Assembly: GCF_026342355.1 (NCBI RefSeq) | Contig: NZ_JAPEMV010000001.1 | Location: forward strand, 62,001 to 126,000 | Reading direction: 5' to 3' | DNA from: Streptomyces sp. NBC_00249 | GTDB taxonomy: Bacteria > Actinomycetota > Actinomycetes > Streptomycetales > Streptomycetaceae | DNA: 64,000 nucleotides | Shown: positions 28,878 to 37,114 of the stretch, piece after piece | Layout: every line of letters begins with the position of its first letter | Position numbering within the stretch: the first letter of the stretch is position 1 | The notes under the pieces: generated by a model | Seen by the model: the letters and a program-made list of their open reading frames with translations, nothing else | What the model was told of the DNA's origin: nothing | The model's database searches: none | Made by a program: the position numbers and the translations under genes

Positions 28878-30956
28878 ATGGACGCGTTGTTGCCCCACGA
28901 TCCGCGGTGGGTCGGCCCCTACCGCCTGGACGGACGGCTGGGCGAGGGCGGCATGGGCCAGGTCTTCCTCGGTACGTCGCCGGGCGGTCGCCGGGTCGCG
29001 GTGAAGCTGATCCGCGCGGAGCTGGCCGGTACCGCGCAGTTCCGGGAGCGGTTCGCGCGGGAGGTGGAGGCCGCACGGCAGGTCGGCGGGTTCCACACGG
29101 CGCAGGTCGTGGACGCGGATCCTTCGGCCGAATCCCCGTGGCTGGTCACCGCGTTCATCCCGGGCCCGACCCTCCACCGGGCGGTGGCCGAGCACGGGCC
29201 GGTCGATCCGGCGGGGGCGCTGCGGCTCGGGGCGGGGCTCGCCGAAGGGCTCGCGGCGATCCACCGGTGCGGCCTGGTCCACCGTGATCTCAAGCCGGGC
29301 AACGTGATCCTGGCCGAGGACGGGCCGCGCGTCATCGACTTCGGGATCGCGCGGGCCGTGGACGCGAGTTCGCTGACCGCGACCGGATCGGTCATCGGGA
29401 CCTACGCCTACATGTCGCCGGAGCAGATCCGCGCCGACCGGGCCGGGCCCGCCAGCGACGTGTTCGCCCTCGGCTCGGTGCTCGCCTTCGCCGCGACGGG
29501 CCGTGGCCCGTTCGACGCGCCCTCCCTGCTGGCCGTCGTCCAGCGGATCCTGGACGAACCGCCCGCCCTCGACGGGATCGACGGCGAGCTGCGGGCCATC
29601 CTCACCGAGTGCCTTGCCAAGGACCCGGCCCACCGTCCCGCCGTCGAGGGCCTGCCCGCCCGGTTCGCGGCTGCCGTCGCGGGTGCGGCGCGGATCCACC
29701 CGCCGCGCCGCGAACCGACCGTGGTGGCGGCCCCGTCCGGACAGACCCGGCAGGCTCCGCGGAGCGCGCAGAGCCCGCAGCCGCCGCCCACGGACCGGGC
29801 CCGTGCCGCGGGCCCGGGACCGGCCGCGGGCGCGGGTCAGGACCCGCGCGCCCTGGCCGCCGCGGTGACGCGGACCTACGCGCCACCGGCGGGCCCCGCG
29901 GCGCCGGGCTTCGGGGCCGCCGTACCCGGCCCCGGCAGCCCCGTCCCTGGGCGGCCGACCACCCCCGTACCCGGTCCGGCCCGCCGTGGGCCCTCGCGGC
30001 GGGCGCTGCTCATCGGCGGCGCCTCGGTCGCCGCGGTGGCCGCGATCGGGGTCCCCGCCTACCTGCTGCTACGGAAGAGCGACGCCCTCGAGGGCCCGAG
30101 CAGCGCGTACGAGCTCGCCTTCAGTCCCGACGGGAAGACGATCGCCGCCGTCGGAGGGGGCGGCGAGATCTGGCGCTGGTCGCTGCCCGGCAAGGAGAGC
30201 AGCACCACCCGGATCGGCATCGCCCAGTACATCCAGCCGCATGTCTTCAGCCGGGACCTCAAGACGCTCTACCGGGCGGAGGAGCACAAGATCCTGAAGT
30301 GGGACGTCGCCACGGGCCGCACGGTCGGGACGTTCACCGGAGAGACCACGGGCGAGCTCCAGGACGGGTTCGTGCACGGGCTGGGGCTCAGCCCCGACGG
30401 GAAGACGCTGGCCGCCAGCAGCGGCCGGGGCCTGTATCTGTGGGACACCGGTTCCGCATCCCGGCTCGCCCTGCTCCAGGACGTCAAGAACGGCCCGGCG
30501 CTCTACAGTCCGGACGGGGCCATGCTGCTCGCCGGATCGCCGGTCCAGCTGCGGAAGGGCTCGGCCGACGCCGTCCTGGCCACCCTCGATGCCACGGTCG
30601 CGACCGGCGCGGTCTTCAGCCCCGACGGTCAGCTCCTGGCCTTCGGCGACCAGGGCGACGGGGTGCGCCTGTGGAACACCGCCACCCGGCAGGACGTCGC
30701 CACCCTGGAAGGCCACGACTCCCCGGTCCAGGCGGTCGCCTTCCACCCGGACGGGACCACGCTGGCCAGCGGTGACCGGGACGGCAAGGTGATCGTCTGG
30801 TCCACCGTCTCCGGCACCTCGACCGCGACCTACGAGCCCGGCGCCTCCGTCGAGGCGCTGGCCTTCAGCCCGGACGGGAAGTCGCTGGCCGCGGGATGCA
30901 GCGGCGGCACGAGCGTCGGGAGCAATGACACGGTGTGGCTCTGGCAGGTCGGGTGA
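28878..30956 (+). CDS. Ser/Thr protein kinase-propeller protein, tandem paralogue
   Basis: A 692 aa protein with the same layout as the gene just upstream, 37 bp away. ATG 28878 has AAGGA about 9 bases upstream. The kinase domain is almost identical to its neighbour's (Lys43 in VAVKLIR, HRDLKPGN 135-142, DFG 154-156). A long Pro/Ala linker follows (about 265-370), then a membrane helix (ALLIGGASVAAVAAIGVPAY, about 375-395) and a WD40-like propeller ending in WQVG. The kinase halves are far more alike than the linkers and propellers, as if ligand-binding parts diverged after duplication. Confidence 0.9.
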   Translation: MDALLPHDPRWVGPYRLDGRLGEGGMGQVFLGTSPGGRRVAVKLIRAELAGTAQFRERFAREVEAARQVGGFHTAQVVDADPSAESPWLVTAFIPGPTLHRAVAEHGPVDPAGALRLGAGLAEGLAAIHRCGLVHRDLKPGNVILAEDGPRVIDFGIARAVDASSLTATGSVIGTYAYMSPEQIRADRAGPASDVFALGSVLAFAATGRGPFDAPSLLAVVQRILDEPPALDGIDGELRAILTECLAKDPAHRPAVEGLPARFAAAVAGAARIHPPRREPTVVAAPSGQTRQAPRSAQSPQPPPTDRARAAGPGPAAGAGQDPRALAAAVTRTYAPPAGPAAPGFGAAVPGPGSPVPGRPTTPVPGPARRGPSRRALLIGGASVAAVAAIGVPAYLLLRKSDALEGPSSAYELAFSPDGKTIAAVGGGGEIWRWSLPGKESSTTRIGIAQYIQPHVFSRDLKTLYRAEEHKILKWDVATGRTVGTFTGETTGELQDGFVHGLGLSPDGKTLAASSGRGLYLWDTGSASRLALLQDVKNGPALYSPDGAMLLAGSPVQLRKGSADAVLATLDATVATGAVFSPDGQLLAFGDQGDGVRLWNTATRQDVATLEGHDSPVQAVAFHPDGTTLASGDRDGKVIVWSTVSGTSTATYEPGASVEALAFSPDGKSLAAGCSGGTSVGSNDTVWLWQVG

Positions 30957-31012
30957 GCGGGATCCGGGATCTCCGGCGCAGGACGACCCGGGTGCTTCAG
31001 CTGAGTCGTGCC

Positions 31013-31852
31013 TCAGCTGAATGCGGCGATGCTGCGGGTGACCCAGTCGCGGAAGGGGCTCGGGGCGCGGCCGAGGACTCCTTCCACGTCCGAGCTGATC
31101 CGCAGTTCGGCGGGGTTCGGGGCGGAGATGATGTCCAGGGTGTCGTCGGCGAGCTCCGGCGGCACGAACTGGGTCATCGCGGTCTTGGCCTCCTCGCGGG
31201 TGAGTTCGTGGAACCGCACCGGTGAGCCGAGCGCGGCGGCGATGGCCTCTGCCTGCTGACGCGGCGTGATCACCTCGGGCCCGGTCAGTTCGAAGACCTT
31301 GCCGGTGTGCCGGTCGTCCAGCAGGCAGGCTGCCGCGACCTCGGCGATGTCTGCCGGGTCGACGATCGGAACCCCGACATCGCCGAAGGGTGCGGCGACC
31401 GTCCCTTGCGTGCGGACGGACTCCCTCCAGGCCAAGGCGTTGGAGGCGAAGCCTCCCGGTCGCAGGACGGCCCAGTCCAGGCCGGATTCTCGCAACGCGT
31501 CCTCCACCGCGCGCATCGCGATCCGCGACGGGCCGAGCGGCCTGGTCGCCACGCCCTGCGAAGACAGCAGGACGACCCGGCGGACCCCGCTGGCCGCAGC
31601 CAGGGCGATGATGTCGGCCGGCCTGGCGCCCGGGGCGTGCAGGTCGCCGGACAGCAGGAGGAACAGCGCCTTCGCCCCGTCCAACGCGGAGGTCAGGCCC
31701 TGCGGCTCGGCCAAGTCGGCCGGCACGTGCCGGACCCCGTCCGGCACCACCGCCGCGCGCCGTGAGACCGCCGTCACCTGCTCGCCCGCCTCGGCCAGGG
31801 CCTGCGTCAAAGGCCGGCCCACATTCCCGGTAGCCCCGGTCACCACGATCAT
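31013..31852 (-). CDS. NmrA-like NAD(P)-binding protein
   Basis: Atypical short-chain dehydrogenase of the NmrA/quinone-oxidoreductase-2 type, 279 aa. ATG 31852 has AGGAG 6 bases upstream. The Rossmann motif GATGNVG is at 6-12, with VVLLSSQGV strand 4 and LRPGGFASN. The catalytic Tyr-x-x-x-Lys is absent, as usual for the NmrA group. It may act as an NAD(P)H-dependent reductase of quinones or as a redox-sensing regulator. It is divergent from an HxlR-type regulator sharing a promoter region with an inverted repeat, so it is probably that regulator's target. Confidence 0.88.
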   Translation of the reverse strand: MIVVTGATGNVGRPLTQALAEAGEQVTAVSRRAAVVPDGVRHVPADLAEPQGLTSALDGAKALFLLLSGDLHAPGARPADIIALAAASGVRRVVLLSSQGVATRPLGPSRIAMRAVEDALRESGLDWAVLRPGGFASNALAWRESVRTQGTVAAPFGDVGVPIVDPADIAEVAAACLLDDRHTGKVFELTGPEVITPRQQAEAIAAALGSPVRFHELTREEAKTAMTQFVPPELADDTLDIISAPNPAELRISSDVEGVLGRAPSPFRDWVTRSIAAFS

Positions 31853-31903
31853 GTTCAGCTCCTAGTCCGTTGTGTGCTGCGGCAATTGACGCTAGGAGTC
31901 GGG

Positions 31904-31918
31904 CTTACTTTTCGTAAG
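31904..31918. promoter_or_regulatory. Inverted-repeat operator between NmrA-like and HxlR-type genes
   Basis: CTTACTTTTCGTAAG, a 15-base inverted repeat. It overlaps the expected -35 of both divergent promoters: on the minus strand TTACGA is 17 bases from TAGCGT; on the plus strand the -35 region precedes TAAGCT (31933-31938). HxlR proteins commonly use such A/T-centred repeats; the match is by eye. Confidence 0.6.
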
Positions 31919-31944
31919 GACGTACCCAGAGGTAAGCTCCGGAC

Positions 31945-32316
31945 ATGAGTGAAGGCGCGCAGCTGACGCAGGCCGAGGCAGCCACTCGGTATGAGGTGTT
32001 TCACACCGACTGCCCTGCGCGCGACGTGGTCGACCACGTGACCAGCCGGTGGGGTATCTGGGTTCTCATCTCCTTGCGGAGCAACGACCTTCGGTTCTAC
32101 GAGCTGCGCGACAGCATCCAGGGCGTCAGCGAGAAGATGCTCGCTCAGACACTGCGCGCGCTGGTTCAGGACGGCCTGGTCTGGCGGAAGGTCGAGCCGA
32201 CGACGCCGCCCCAAGTCACCTATGGGCTGACTGAGTTCGGCCAGGACATCGGTGATCCACTGACGGACTTGTTCGACCGGATCACACAGCGATTGCCGCC
32301 GCGCAGCGCGGGATAG
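31945..32316 (+). CDS. HxlR-family winged-helix regulator
   Basis: A 123 aa regulator with the HxlR/DUF24 pattern: DVVDHVTSRWGIWVLISL, RFYELRDSIQGVSEKMLAQT, LRALVQDGLV and TYGLTEFG. Cys21 in the N-terminal arm (TDCPARDVVD) sits where redox-sensing HxlR proteins carry their reactive cysteine. The transcript may be leaderless, as TAAGCT lies six bases before ATG 31945 and no Shine-Dalgarno is visible. The divergent NmrA-like gene is the likely target, so the pair may respond to quinones or aldehydes. The effector is inferred from the family. Confidence 0.88.
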   Translation: MSEGAQLTQAEAATRYEVFHTDCPARDVVDHVTSRWGIWVLISLRSNDLRFYELRDSIQGVSEKMLAQTLRALVQDGLVWRKVEPTTPPQVTYGLTEFGQDIGDPLTDLFDRITQRLPPRSAG

Positions 32317-32626
32317 TGCGGTAGCGGTCGGCCGGACTCCGGGGCCAAGCCGACGGCTGCCACGTGCCCGGCCAGGCGGACATCAGGTACGTGTCGGCGC
32401 GCTCACGCTGACCAGCCGGGCGGTGGCTCACGGCATCTTCGACGAGCTTGAAGACCGTCGCCGGGGCGGCGGCCGCGCTGCACGCGCCTTTGGTGACCTC
32501 GGACAGCTGCGGCCGCGGGGTGATCATGCTTCGCCGCGTGCTTTTCTGGCGGCTCCGCCTCCTGGACCAGCCCGTTCCGCAGTCAGCAGCGAAGGCTGTT
32601 GTCTGGCGTGCTGGTGGGGGTGCGGG
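32317..32626. other. Region without a recognised gene
   Basis: Nothing convincing on either strand. It separates the HxlR gene from the ricin-B array transcribed towards it. Confidence 0.5.
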
Positions 32627-33148
32627 TCAGTACCAGCGCTGGTTCTTGCCCCAGTGGCAGTCCCACTGGGTGACCGGAGCGCCGTTGTCCTTGCTCCAGC
32701 CGCCTATCTCCAGGCACTTGCCGCTGTTCACGTTGACGAGGAAGGCACTCTGCTCGTTGTCGCCGACCTCGACGACCTTCCACTGCTGGTTGGCGCCGCC
32801 GTGGCAGTCCCACTGCCCGATGGCGGCGCCGTTGGCGGTGGACCAGCCCTGGACCTCCAGGCACTTGCCGCTGTTGCCGTTGTAGATGAGCTGACCGGAG
32901 CCGTACGGAACGCCCATCCACAGCTGGTTGTTGCCGCCGTGGCAGGACCACTGGTTGACGCCGGCGCCGTTGGCGGTGGACCAGCCGCCCACTTCCAGGC
33001 ACTTGCCGCTGTTGTAGTTGGACACCGGGTTCCATCGCGACAGGTCGGCGGCGGCCGCGGGGGAGGTGGGCAGGGCCAGCGTGATCAGCAGGGCGCCGAC
33101 GGCTGCGCCCAGGGTGCGGCGGAGGTTATTGGCTGTTCTGAATCGCAT
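32627..33148 (-). CDS. Secreted ricin-B trefoil protein, array copy 4 (last of operon)
   Basis: A 173 aa secreted lectin-like protein. ATG 33148 has AAGGAG six bases upstream. A signal peptide (about 1-33, ending SPAAAA) precedes one ricin-B beta trefoil with three repeats. Each has the K-C-L-E-V/I...W-x-C pair and a Q-x-W-like end (NQLW, NQQW, NQRW). No catalytic domain is attached. The lectin fold would bind galactose-type or other sugars. It is the last of four near-identical genes transcribed leftward with about 30 bp between each, each with its own ribosome site. Confidence 0.9.
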   Translation of the reverse strand: MRFRTANNLRRTLGAAVGALLITLALPTSPAAAADLSRWNPVSNYNSGKCLEVGGWSTANGAGVNQWSCHGGNNQLWMGVPYGSGQLIYNGNSGKCLEVQGWSTANGAAIGQWDCHGGANQQWKVVEVGDNEQSAFLVNVNSGKCLEIGGWSKDNGAPVTQWDCHWGKNQRWY

Positions 33149-33177
33149 CGGGTTCTCCTTAGGGGTAGCGGGGTGGA

Positions 33178-33693
33178 CTAGTACCAGAGCTGGTTCAGGC
33201 CGTTGTGGCAGTCCCACTGGGTGGCCGGGGCGCCGTTGTCCGTGCGCCAGTCGCCTATCTCCAGGCACTTGCCGCTGTTCACGTTGACCAGGGTCACCAG
33301 GTATTCGCCCGCGTAGCGCGGGCTCCACTGCTGGTTGGCGCCGCCGTGGCAGTCCCACTGGCCGATGGTGGCGCCGTTCGCCTTGGACCAGTCCCTGACC
33401 TCCAGGCACTTGCCGCTGTGCCGGTTGTAGATGAGGTACCCACCTCCGTATTCGACCCCGGCCCATTGCTGGTTGGCACCCGTGTGACAGTTCCACTGGT
33501 TGACACCGGCGCCGTTGGCCGTGGACCAGCCGCCCACCTCCAGGCACATGCTGCTGTCGACCTTGACCAGTTGGGCCCACTGGGACAGGTCGATGGCGGC
33601 AGCGGGGGAGGCGGGCAGGGCAAGGGAAATGAGCAGGGCGCCGACGGCCGCGCCCAGGGTGCGGCGGAGGTTCTTGGCTGCTGTGAATCGCAT
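33178..33693 (-). CDS. Secreted ricin-B trefoil protein, array copy 3
   Basis: A 171 aa protein with a near-identical signal peptide to its neighbours (FTAAKNLRRTLGAAVGALLI) and one trefoil ending in NQLW. ATG 33693 has AGGAG. Repeat 1 has Ser-Met-Cys in place of Gly-Lys-Cys, and the sugar-site residues differ between copies, so the four may bind different glycans. That is inference. Confidence 0.9.
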   Translation of the reverse strand: MRFTAAKNLRRTLGAAVGALLISLALPASPAAAIDLSQWAQLVKVDSSMCLEVGGWSTANGAGVNQWNCHTGANQQWAGVEYGGGYLIYNRHSGKCLEVRDWSKANGATIGQWDCHGGANQQWSPRYAGEYLVTLVNVNSGKCLEIGDWRTDNGAPATQWDCHNGLNQLWY

Positions 33694-33725
33694 GGGGTTC
33701 TCCTGGAGGGGGCTGGCGGTGCGGA

Positions 33726-34238
33726 CTAGGCCCACCACTGGTTCTCGCCCCAGTGGCAGTCCCACTGGGTGGCCGGGGCGCCGTTGTCGTAGCTCCAGCC
33801 GCCGATTTCCAGGCACTTGCCGCTGTTCACGTTGATCAGGTTCTGGAGATGCGTGCCCTGGCGCACCTGCCACTGCTGGTTGGCGCCGCCGTGGCAGTCC
33901 CACTGCCCGATCTGAGCGCCGTTGGCGGTGGACCAGCCCTTGACCTCAAGGCACTTGCGGCTGTGAGCGTTGTAGATGAGGGCCCCCGAGCCGTAGGGGA
34001 CCGCGAGCCACTTCTGGTTGTTGCCGTCGTGGCAGTCCCACTGGTTGACGCCGGCGCCGTCGGCGGTGGACCAGCCACCCACCTCCAGGCACTTGTTGCT
34101 GTTGAGGTTGACCACCGTGACCCACCCGGACATGTCGACGGCGGCAGCGGGGGAGGCGGGCAGGACGAGGGAAATGAGCAGGGCGCCGACGGCCGCGCCC
34201 AGGGCGCGGCGGAGGTTCTTGGCTGCTGTGAATCGCAT
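33726..34238 (-). CDS. Secreted ricin-B trefoil protein, array copy 2
   Basis: A 170 aa protein, signal peptide plus a single trefoil with NQKW, NQQW and NQWW ends. ATG 34238 has AAGGAG. It shares with copy 3 the signal sequence almost residue for residue, which indicates recent tandem duplication. Confidence 0.9.
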   Translation of the reverse strand: MRFTAAKNLRRALGAAVGALLISLVLPASPAAAVDMSGWVTVVNLNSNKCLEVGGWSTADGAGVNQWDCHDGNNQKWLAVPYGSGALIYNAHSRKCLEVKGWSTANGAQIGQWDCHGGANQQWQVRQGTHLQNLINVNSGKCLEIGGWSYDNGAPATQWDCHWGENQWWA

Positions 34239-34268
34239 GGGGTTCTTCTCCTTCAGGGCGGATGTGGT

Positions 34269-34784
34269 CTAGTACCAGGTCTGGTTCTCGCCCCAGTGGC
34301 AGTCCCACTGGGTGGCCGCGGCGCCGTTGCCGGTCCGCCAGCCGCCGATCTCCAGGCACTTGCCGCTGTTCACGTTGACCAGGCGGAGGACGCTTCCCTC
34401 CACGTAGGAGGCCTTCCACTGCTGGTTGGCGCCGCCGTGGCAGTCCCACTGGCCGATGGCGGCGCCATTGGCGGTGGACCAGCCCTGGACCTCAAGGCAC
34501 TTGAGGCTGTGAGCGTTGTAGATGAGGACCCCTGCGCCGTGGGGGATCCCGGTCCACTGCTGGTTGGCGCCGTTGTGGCAGGCCCACTGGTTGACACCGG
34601 CGCCGTCGGCAGTGGACCAGCCGCCCACTTCCAGGCACTTACCGCTGTTCCAGTTGATCAGCTCGCCCCACCCGGACAGGTCGGCGGCGGAGGCGGGCGC
34701 GGCGGGCAGGGCCATCGAGATGAGCAGGGCGCCGCCGGCGGCACTCAGGACACGGCGGACGGACTTGGTGATGTTCAGGCGCAC
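34269..34784 (-). CDS. Secreted ricin-B trefoil protein, array copy 1 (first of operon)
   Basis: A 171 aa protein starting at GTG 34784 behind a strong GAGGGGGA. The signal peptide (LNITKSVRRVLSAAGGALLI) differs from those of copies 2-4, so it is the most diverged copy at the N-terminus, while the trefoil keeps all six cysteines and NQQW/NQTW ends. As the first gene it probably carries the promoter for all four. A small hairpin (GGCCGA-6-TCGGCC, 34804-34821) lies in its leader. Confidence 0.9.
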   Translation of the reverse strand: MRLNITKSVRRVLSAAGGALLISMALPAAPASAADLSGWGELINWNSGKCLEVGGWSTADGAGVNQWACHNGANQQWTGIPHGAGVLIYNAHSLKCLEVQGWSTANGAAIGQWDCHGGANQQWKASYVEGSVLRLVNVNSGKCLEIGGWRTGNGAAATQWDCHWGENQTWY

Positions 34785-35318
34785 GAAAAAATCCCCCTCA
34801 TATGGCCGATAACAGTCGGCCTTTCACCCAAATCGGGCGAATGTAACGTGATCTCTTTAATCCCGCCGACAAGGCGTCGATTACGCAGGCCGGAACCAGA
34901 CCTGGCTACAGAAGAGGCGGCCTCCCTGGTCGCGGCACACGGCGTACCGCTGCCGGTCGGCCAGCACCCGATTAAACCCTTCCGGGGATGGCTGCAATGT
35001 GCGCTCAATGCACGGTTTCTCGATATTCCGTGCAGGGTTCGGACTGCCCGTCCACCCTCCACCCTCCGCCTGAACCGATGGGTCTCGGCCAAAGCGGCGG
35101 CGCGTCGGGCGAGGTGGACCGGGCGGTGGTCTGCGGATATGGCCTGTTCCTACGCAGGGGCAGGCGAGGATCGAGTTTGAGCCATACGCGAACTCCCTTT
35201 ACAGAACGGGGTGTTCCGCGGTTAGCGTTCGGTCGCCTCGGGGGGAGGCCCCGCAACAACGTCTCCTCCCTCCCGCATGCCCCCATACAGGGCCAATGAG
35301 CAGGGAAAGGGGAAATCG
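34785..35318. other. Divergent intergenic region of the secretome island
   Basis: No gene recognised. It must hold the promoters of the ricin-B array (leftward) and of the Trp-rich protein genes (rightward). The portion near 34800-34880 is AT-richer than its surroundings and includes a hairpin in the ricin leader. Confidence 0.5.
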
Positions 35319-35741
35319 ATGAGTACCCGGCGCAAGAAAGCGGCCGGTCTGATGGCAGGTGTTGCGCTCCTCGGGTTCGGCGGCGTCACGCCGGCGAACG
35401 CGGGCGTCACCGCGGAAGGCCAGTTCGAGTCCGAAATCCGATGGTGGACGGCTCCGACGGAGTCCCGCCGCTGGTGGGACAACAACGACACCTGGGACTA
35501 CACCGGCATCTACTTCTCGGGATGCCAGTCGGATGACAGCTACCGGGGCTACGACTACGCGTCGCTGCGCCTGTGGAAGGACATCTCCAGCGCCCCGGAC
35601 CGCAGCAAGGGCACCCGGAACAACTACTGCGGGTGGGTCGACTACGGCGATCCGGACGACGCGGGCAACTACTACTTCCAGCTGTCGGACGTCGGCAACG
35701 GCGACTACATCAAGATCGACTACGTCAAGGTCGCCTGGTAG
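35319..35741 (+). CDS. Small secreted Trp-rich protein of unknown family, copy 1
   Basis: I do not recognise the family. The 140 aa product has a signal peptide (about 1-28, KKAAGLMAGVALLGFGG, cleavage near ANA) and a mature part of about 110 residues rich in Trp, Asp and Tyr. Shared landmarks with copy 2 are EGQFES, ESRRWWDNNDTWDYTGIYFS, LRLWKDISSAPDRSKG, NYCGWVD, GDPDDAGNYYFQL and the final YVKVAW. Two cysteines could form one disulfide. ATG 35319 has AAGGGGA 6 bases upstream. No membrane segment follows the signal peptide, so it is released or wall-bound. It sits between a lectin array and an ABC system. Confidence 0.85.
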   Translation: MSTRRKKAAGLMAGVALLGFGGVTPANAGVTAEGQFESEIRWWTAPTESRRWWDNNDTWDYTGIYFSGCQSDDSYRGYDYASLRLWKDISSAPDRSKGTRNNYCGWVDYGDPDDAGNYYFQLSDVGNGDYIKIDYVKVAW

Positions 35742-35836
35742 TCGCAGCCCGGATCAAGGGTCGGAGGGCCGGATTTCCGACCACCGAGGGCGCCGCCCGG
35801 TGGGGGCGGTGCCGAACACACGGAAAGAGGGATCAA

Positions 35837-36247
35837 GTGAAGATCGGTTTGAAGTCGTGGGCCGGAGCGATGGCCGGTGCCGCGCTGCTCGGTGCGGTGT
35901 CGGTGATACCGGCGCACGCGGCGGAGGGTCAGTTCGAGTCGTCCATCACCGGGTGGCGAAGGGGTGACGAGTCGCGCCGCTGGTGGGACAACAACGACAC
36001 CTGGGACTACACGGGCATCTACTTCTCGAACTGCGTCTCGGACGGCGGTAGCGGGTTCAACTTCGCCGAGCTGCGGCTGTGGAAGGACATCTCTTCCGCG
36101 CCGGACCGCTCCAAAGGGTTCCGGACGAACTACTGCGGGTGGGTCGACTTCGGCGACCCGGACGACGCGGGCAACTACTACTTCCAGCTGACGGACATTC
36201 ACAGCGGCACGTTCCTGAGCGTCGGGTACGTGAAGGTCGCCTGGTAG
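35837..36247 (+). CDS. Small secreted Trp-rich protein of unknown family, copy 2
   Basis: Paralogue of the upstream gene, 136 aa, GTG 35837 behind GAGGG. The signal peptide is different (GLKSWAGAMAGAALLGAVSV, ending AHAA) but the mature chain is highly similar, including both cysteines and every Trp of the core. Strong conservation of the core and divergence of the loop (SGCQSDDSYRG versus SNCVSDGGSG) suggest a constant scaffold with a variable face. A perfect terminator follows. Function unknown; toxin, inhibitor or structural roles are all open. Confidence 0.85.
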   Translation: MKIGLKSWAGAMAGAALLGAVSVIPAHAAEGQFESSITGWRRGDESRRWWDNNDTWDYTGIYFSNCVSDGGSGFNFAELRLWKDISSAPDRSKGFRTNYCGWVDFGDPDDAGNYYFQLTDIHSGTFLSVGYVKVAW

Positions 36248-36270
36248 TACGGCCGCTGAACAAGCAGTAC

Positions 36271-36303
36271 GAGGGTCCCGGTGGGTTCAGCACCGGGACC
36301 CTC
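36271..36303. terminator. Perfect 13 bp hairpin after the Trp-rich pair
   Basis: GAGGGTCCCGGTG (36271-36283) pairs with CACCGGGACCCTC (36291-36303) over a 7-base loop, 24 bases after the stop. It separates the pair from the ABC genes. Confidence 0.8.
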
Positions 36304-36370
36304 TCCCGTCCACTGTCCCACGACCCAAGCCATCCCGCCGGCAGCGGAGTGGCGGATTGTGCGTTCCTCC

Positions 36371-37111
36371 ATGTCTCTGATTTTTGATCACGTTTCGTTC
36401 CGATACGGTCGAAAGACGCCTGTTTTCAATGATTTCAGTCTCCGGATCGATGCGCGGGCAACGGTCCTCCTCGGCCCGAACGGAGCCGGCAAGTCCACGC
36501 TGCTGGCCATCGCCGCCTCCCACCTACCCCCCTCCTCCGGGTCGGTCACCTTCGACGGAGGCGCCGCGAAGGGCCGCCATCTGGCCGCCTACCGCGAACG
36601 CGTGGCGTGGATACCCCAACAGATCACCCCCGTGCCCGGGCTGACCGTACGCGAACAGGTCGCCTACGCGGGATGGCTCAAGGGCATGCCGAAGGACGCG
36701 GCGTGGAAGGCGTCCGAGGAGGCGCTGCGCCGCGTCGACCTCACCCGCCTCGCGGAACGCAAGAGCCACCAGGTGTCCGGCGGGCAGCTCCGCCGCATGG
36801 GAATCGCGGGGGCGCTGACCCATCGCAGTGAGCTGATCCTGATGGACGAGCCGACCGCCGGCCTCGACCCCACGCAGCGCCTGGTGTTCCGTGAGCTCGT
36901 CGACGACCTCGCCGGCAGCGTGCAGGTGATCGTCTCCACGCACCAGACCGAAGACCTCGCCGACCTGTACACGCACGTGGCCGTCCTCACCCACGGCGAG
37001 ATCTGCTTCCAGGGCAGCCCCGCCGACTTCCACGCCCTGGCGCCGGCCGCCGCAGGCGGACGCGAGCAGGCCGAAGCCGCCTACGTGACGCTCGTCGGAC
37101 GGGAGATCTGA
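36371..37111 (+). CDS. ABC transporter ATPase
   Basis: Cytoplasmic ATPase subunit, 246 aa. Walker A is GPNGAGKS, the signature is VSGGQLRR and Walker B is LILMDEP, followed by the H-loop STHQ. It belongs to the drug/antibiotic-type exporter ATPases. ATG 36371 lacks a clear ribosome site. It is followed three bases later by a large membrane protein and then a smaller one, so the three probably form one ABC exporter. Whether it moves the Trp-rich proteins is unlikely, since those have ordinary signal peptides; immunity or another substrate is more plausible. Confidence 0.92.
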   Translation: MSLIFDHVSFRYGRKTPVFNDFSLRIDARATVLLGPNGAGKSTLLAIAASHLPPSSGSVTFDGGAAKGRHLAAYRERVAWIPQQITPVPGLTVREQVAYAGWLKGMPKDAAWKASEEALRRVDLTRLAERKSHQVSGGQLRRMGIAGALTHRSELILMDEPTAGLDPTQRLVFRELVDDLAGSVQVIVSTHQTEDLADLYTHVAVLTHGEICFQGSPADFHALAPAAAGGREQAEAAYVTLVGREI

Positions 37112-37114
37112 CCG

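Noticed and set aside
32627..34784. Regular repeats of the ricin-B array as a possible CRISPR array
   Set aside because: The repeats are whole coding units of about 520 bp with conserved trefoil sequence; they arise from gene duplication.
32627..34784. Ricin-B proteins as toxins
   Set aside because: No A-chain (RNA N-glycosidase) or other catalytic domain is attached; only lectin folds are present.
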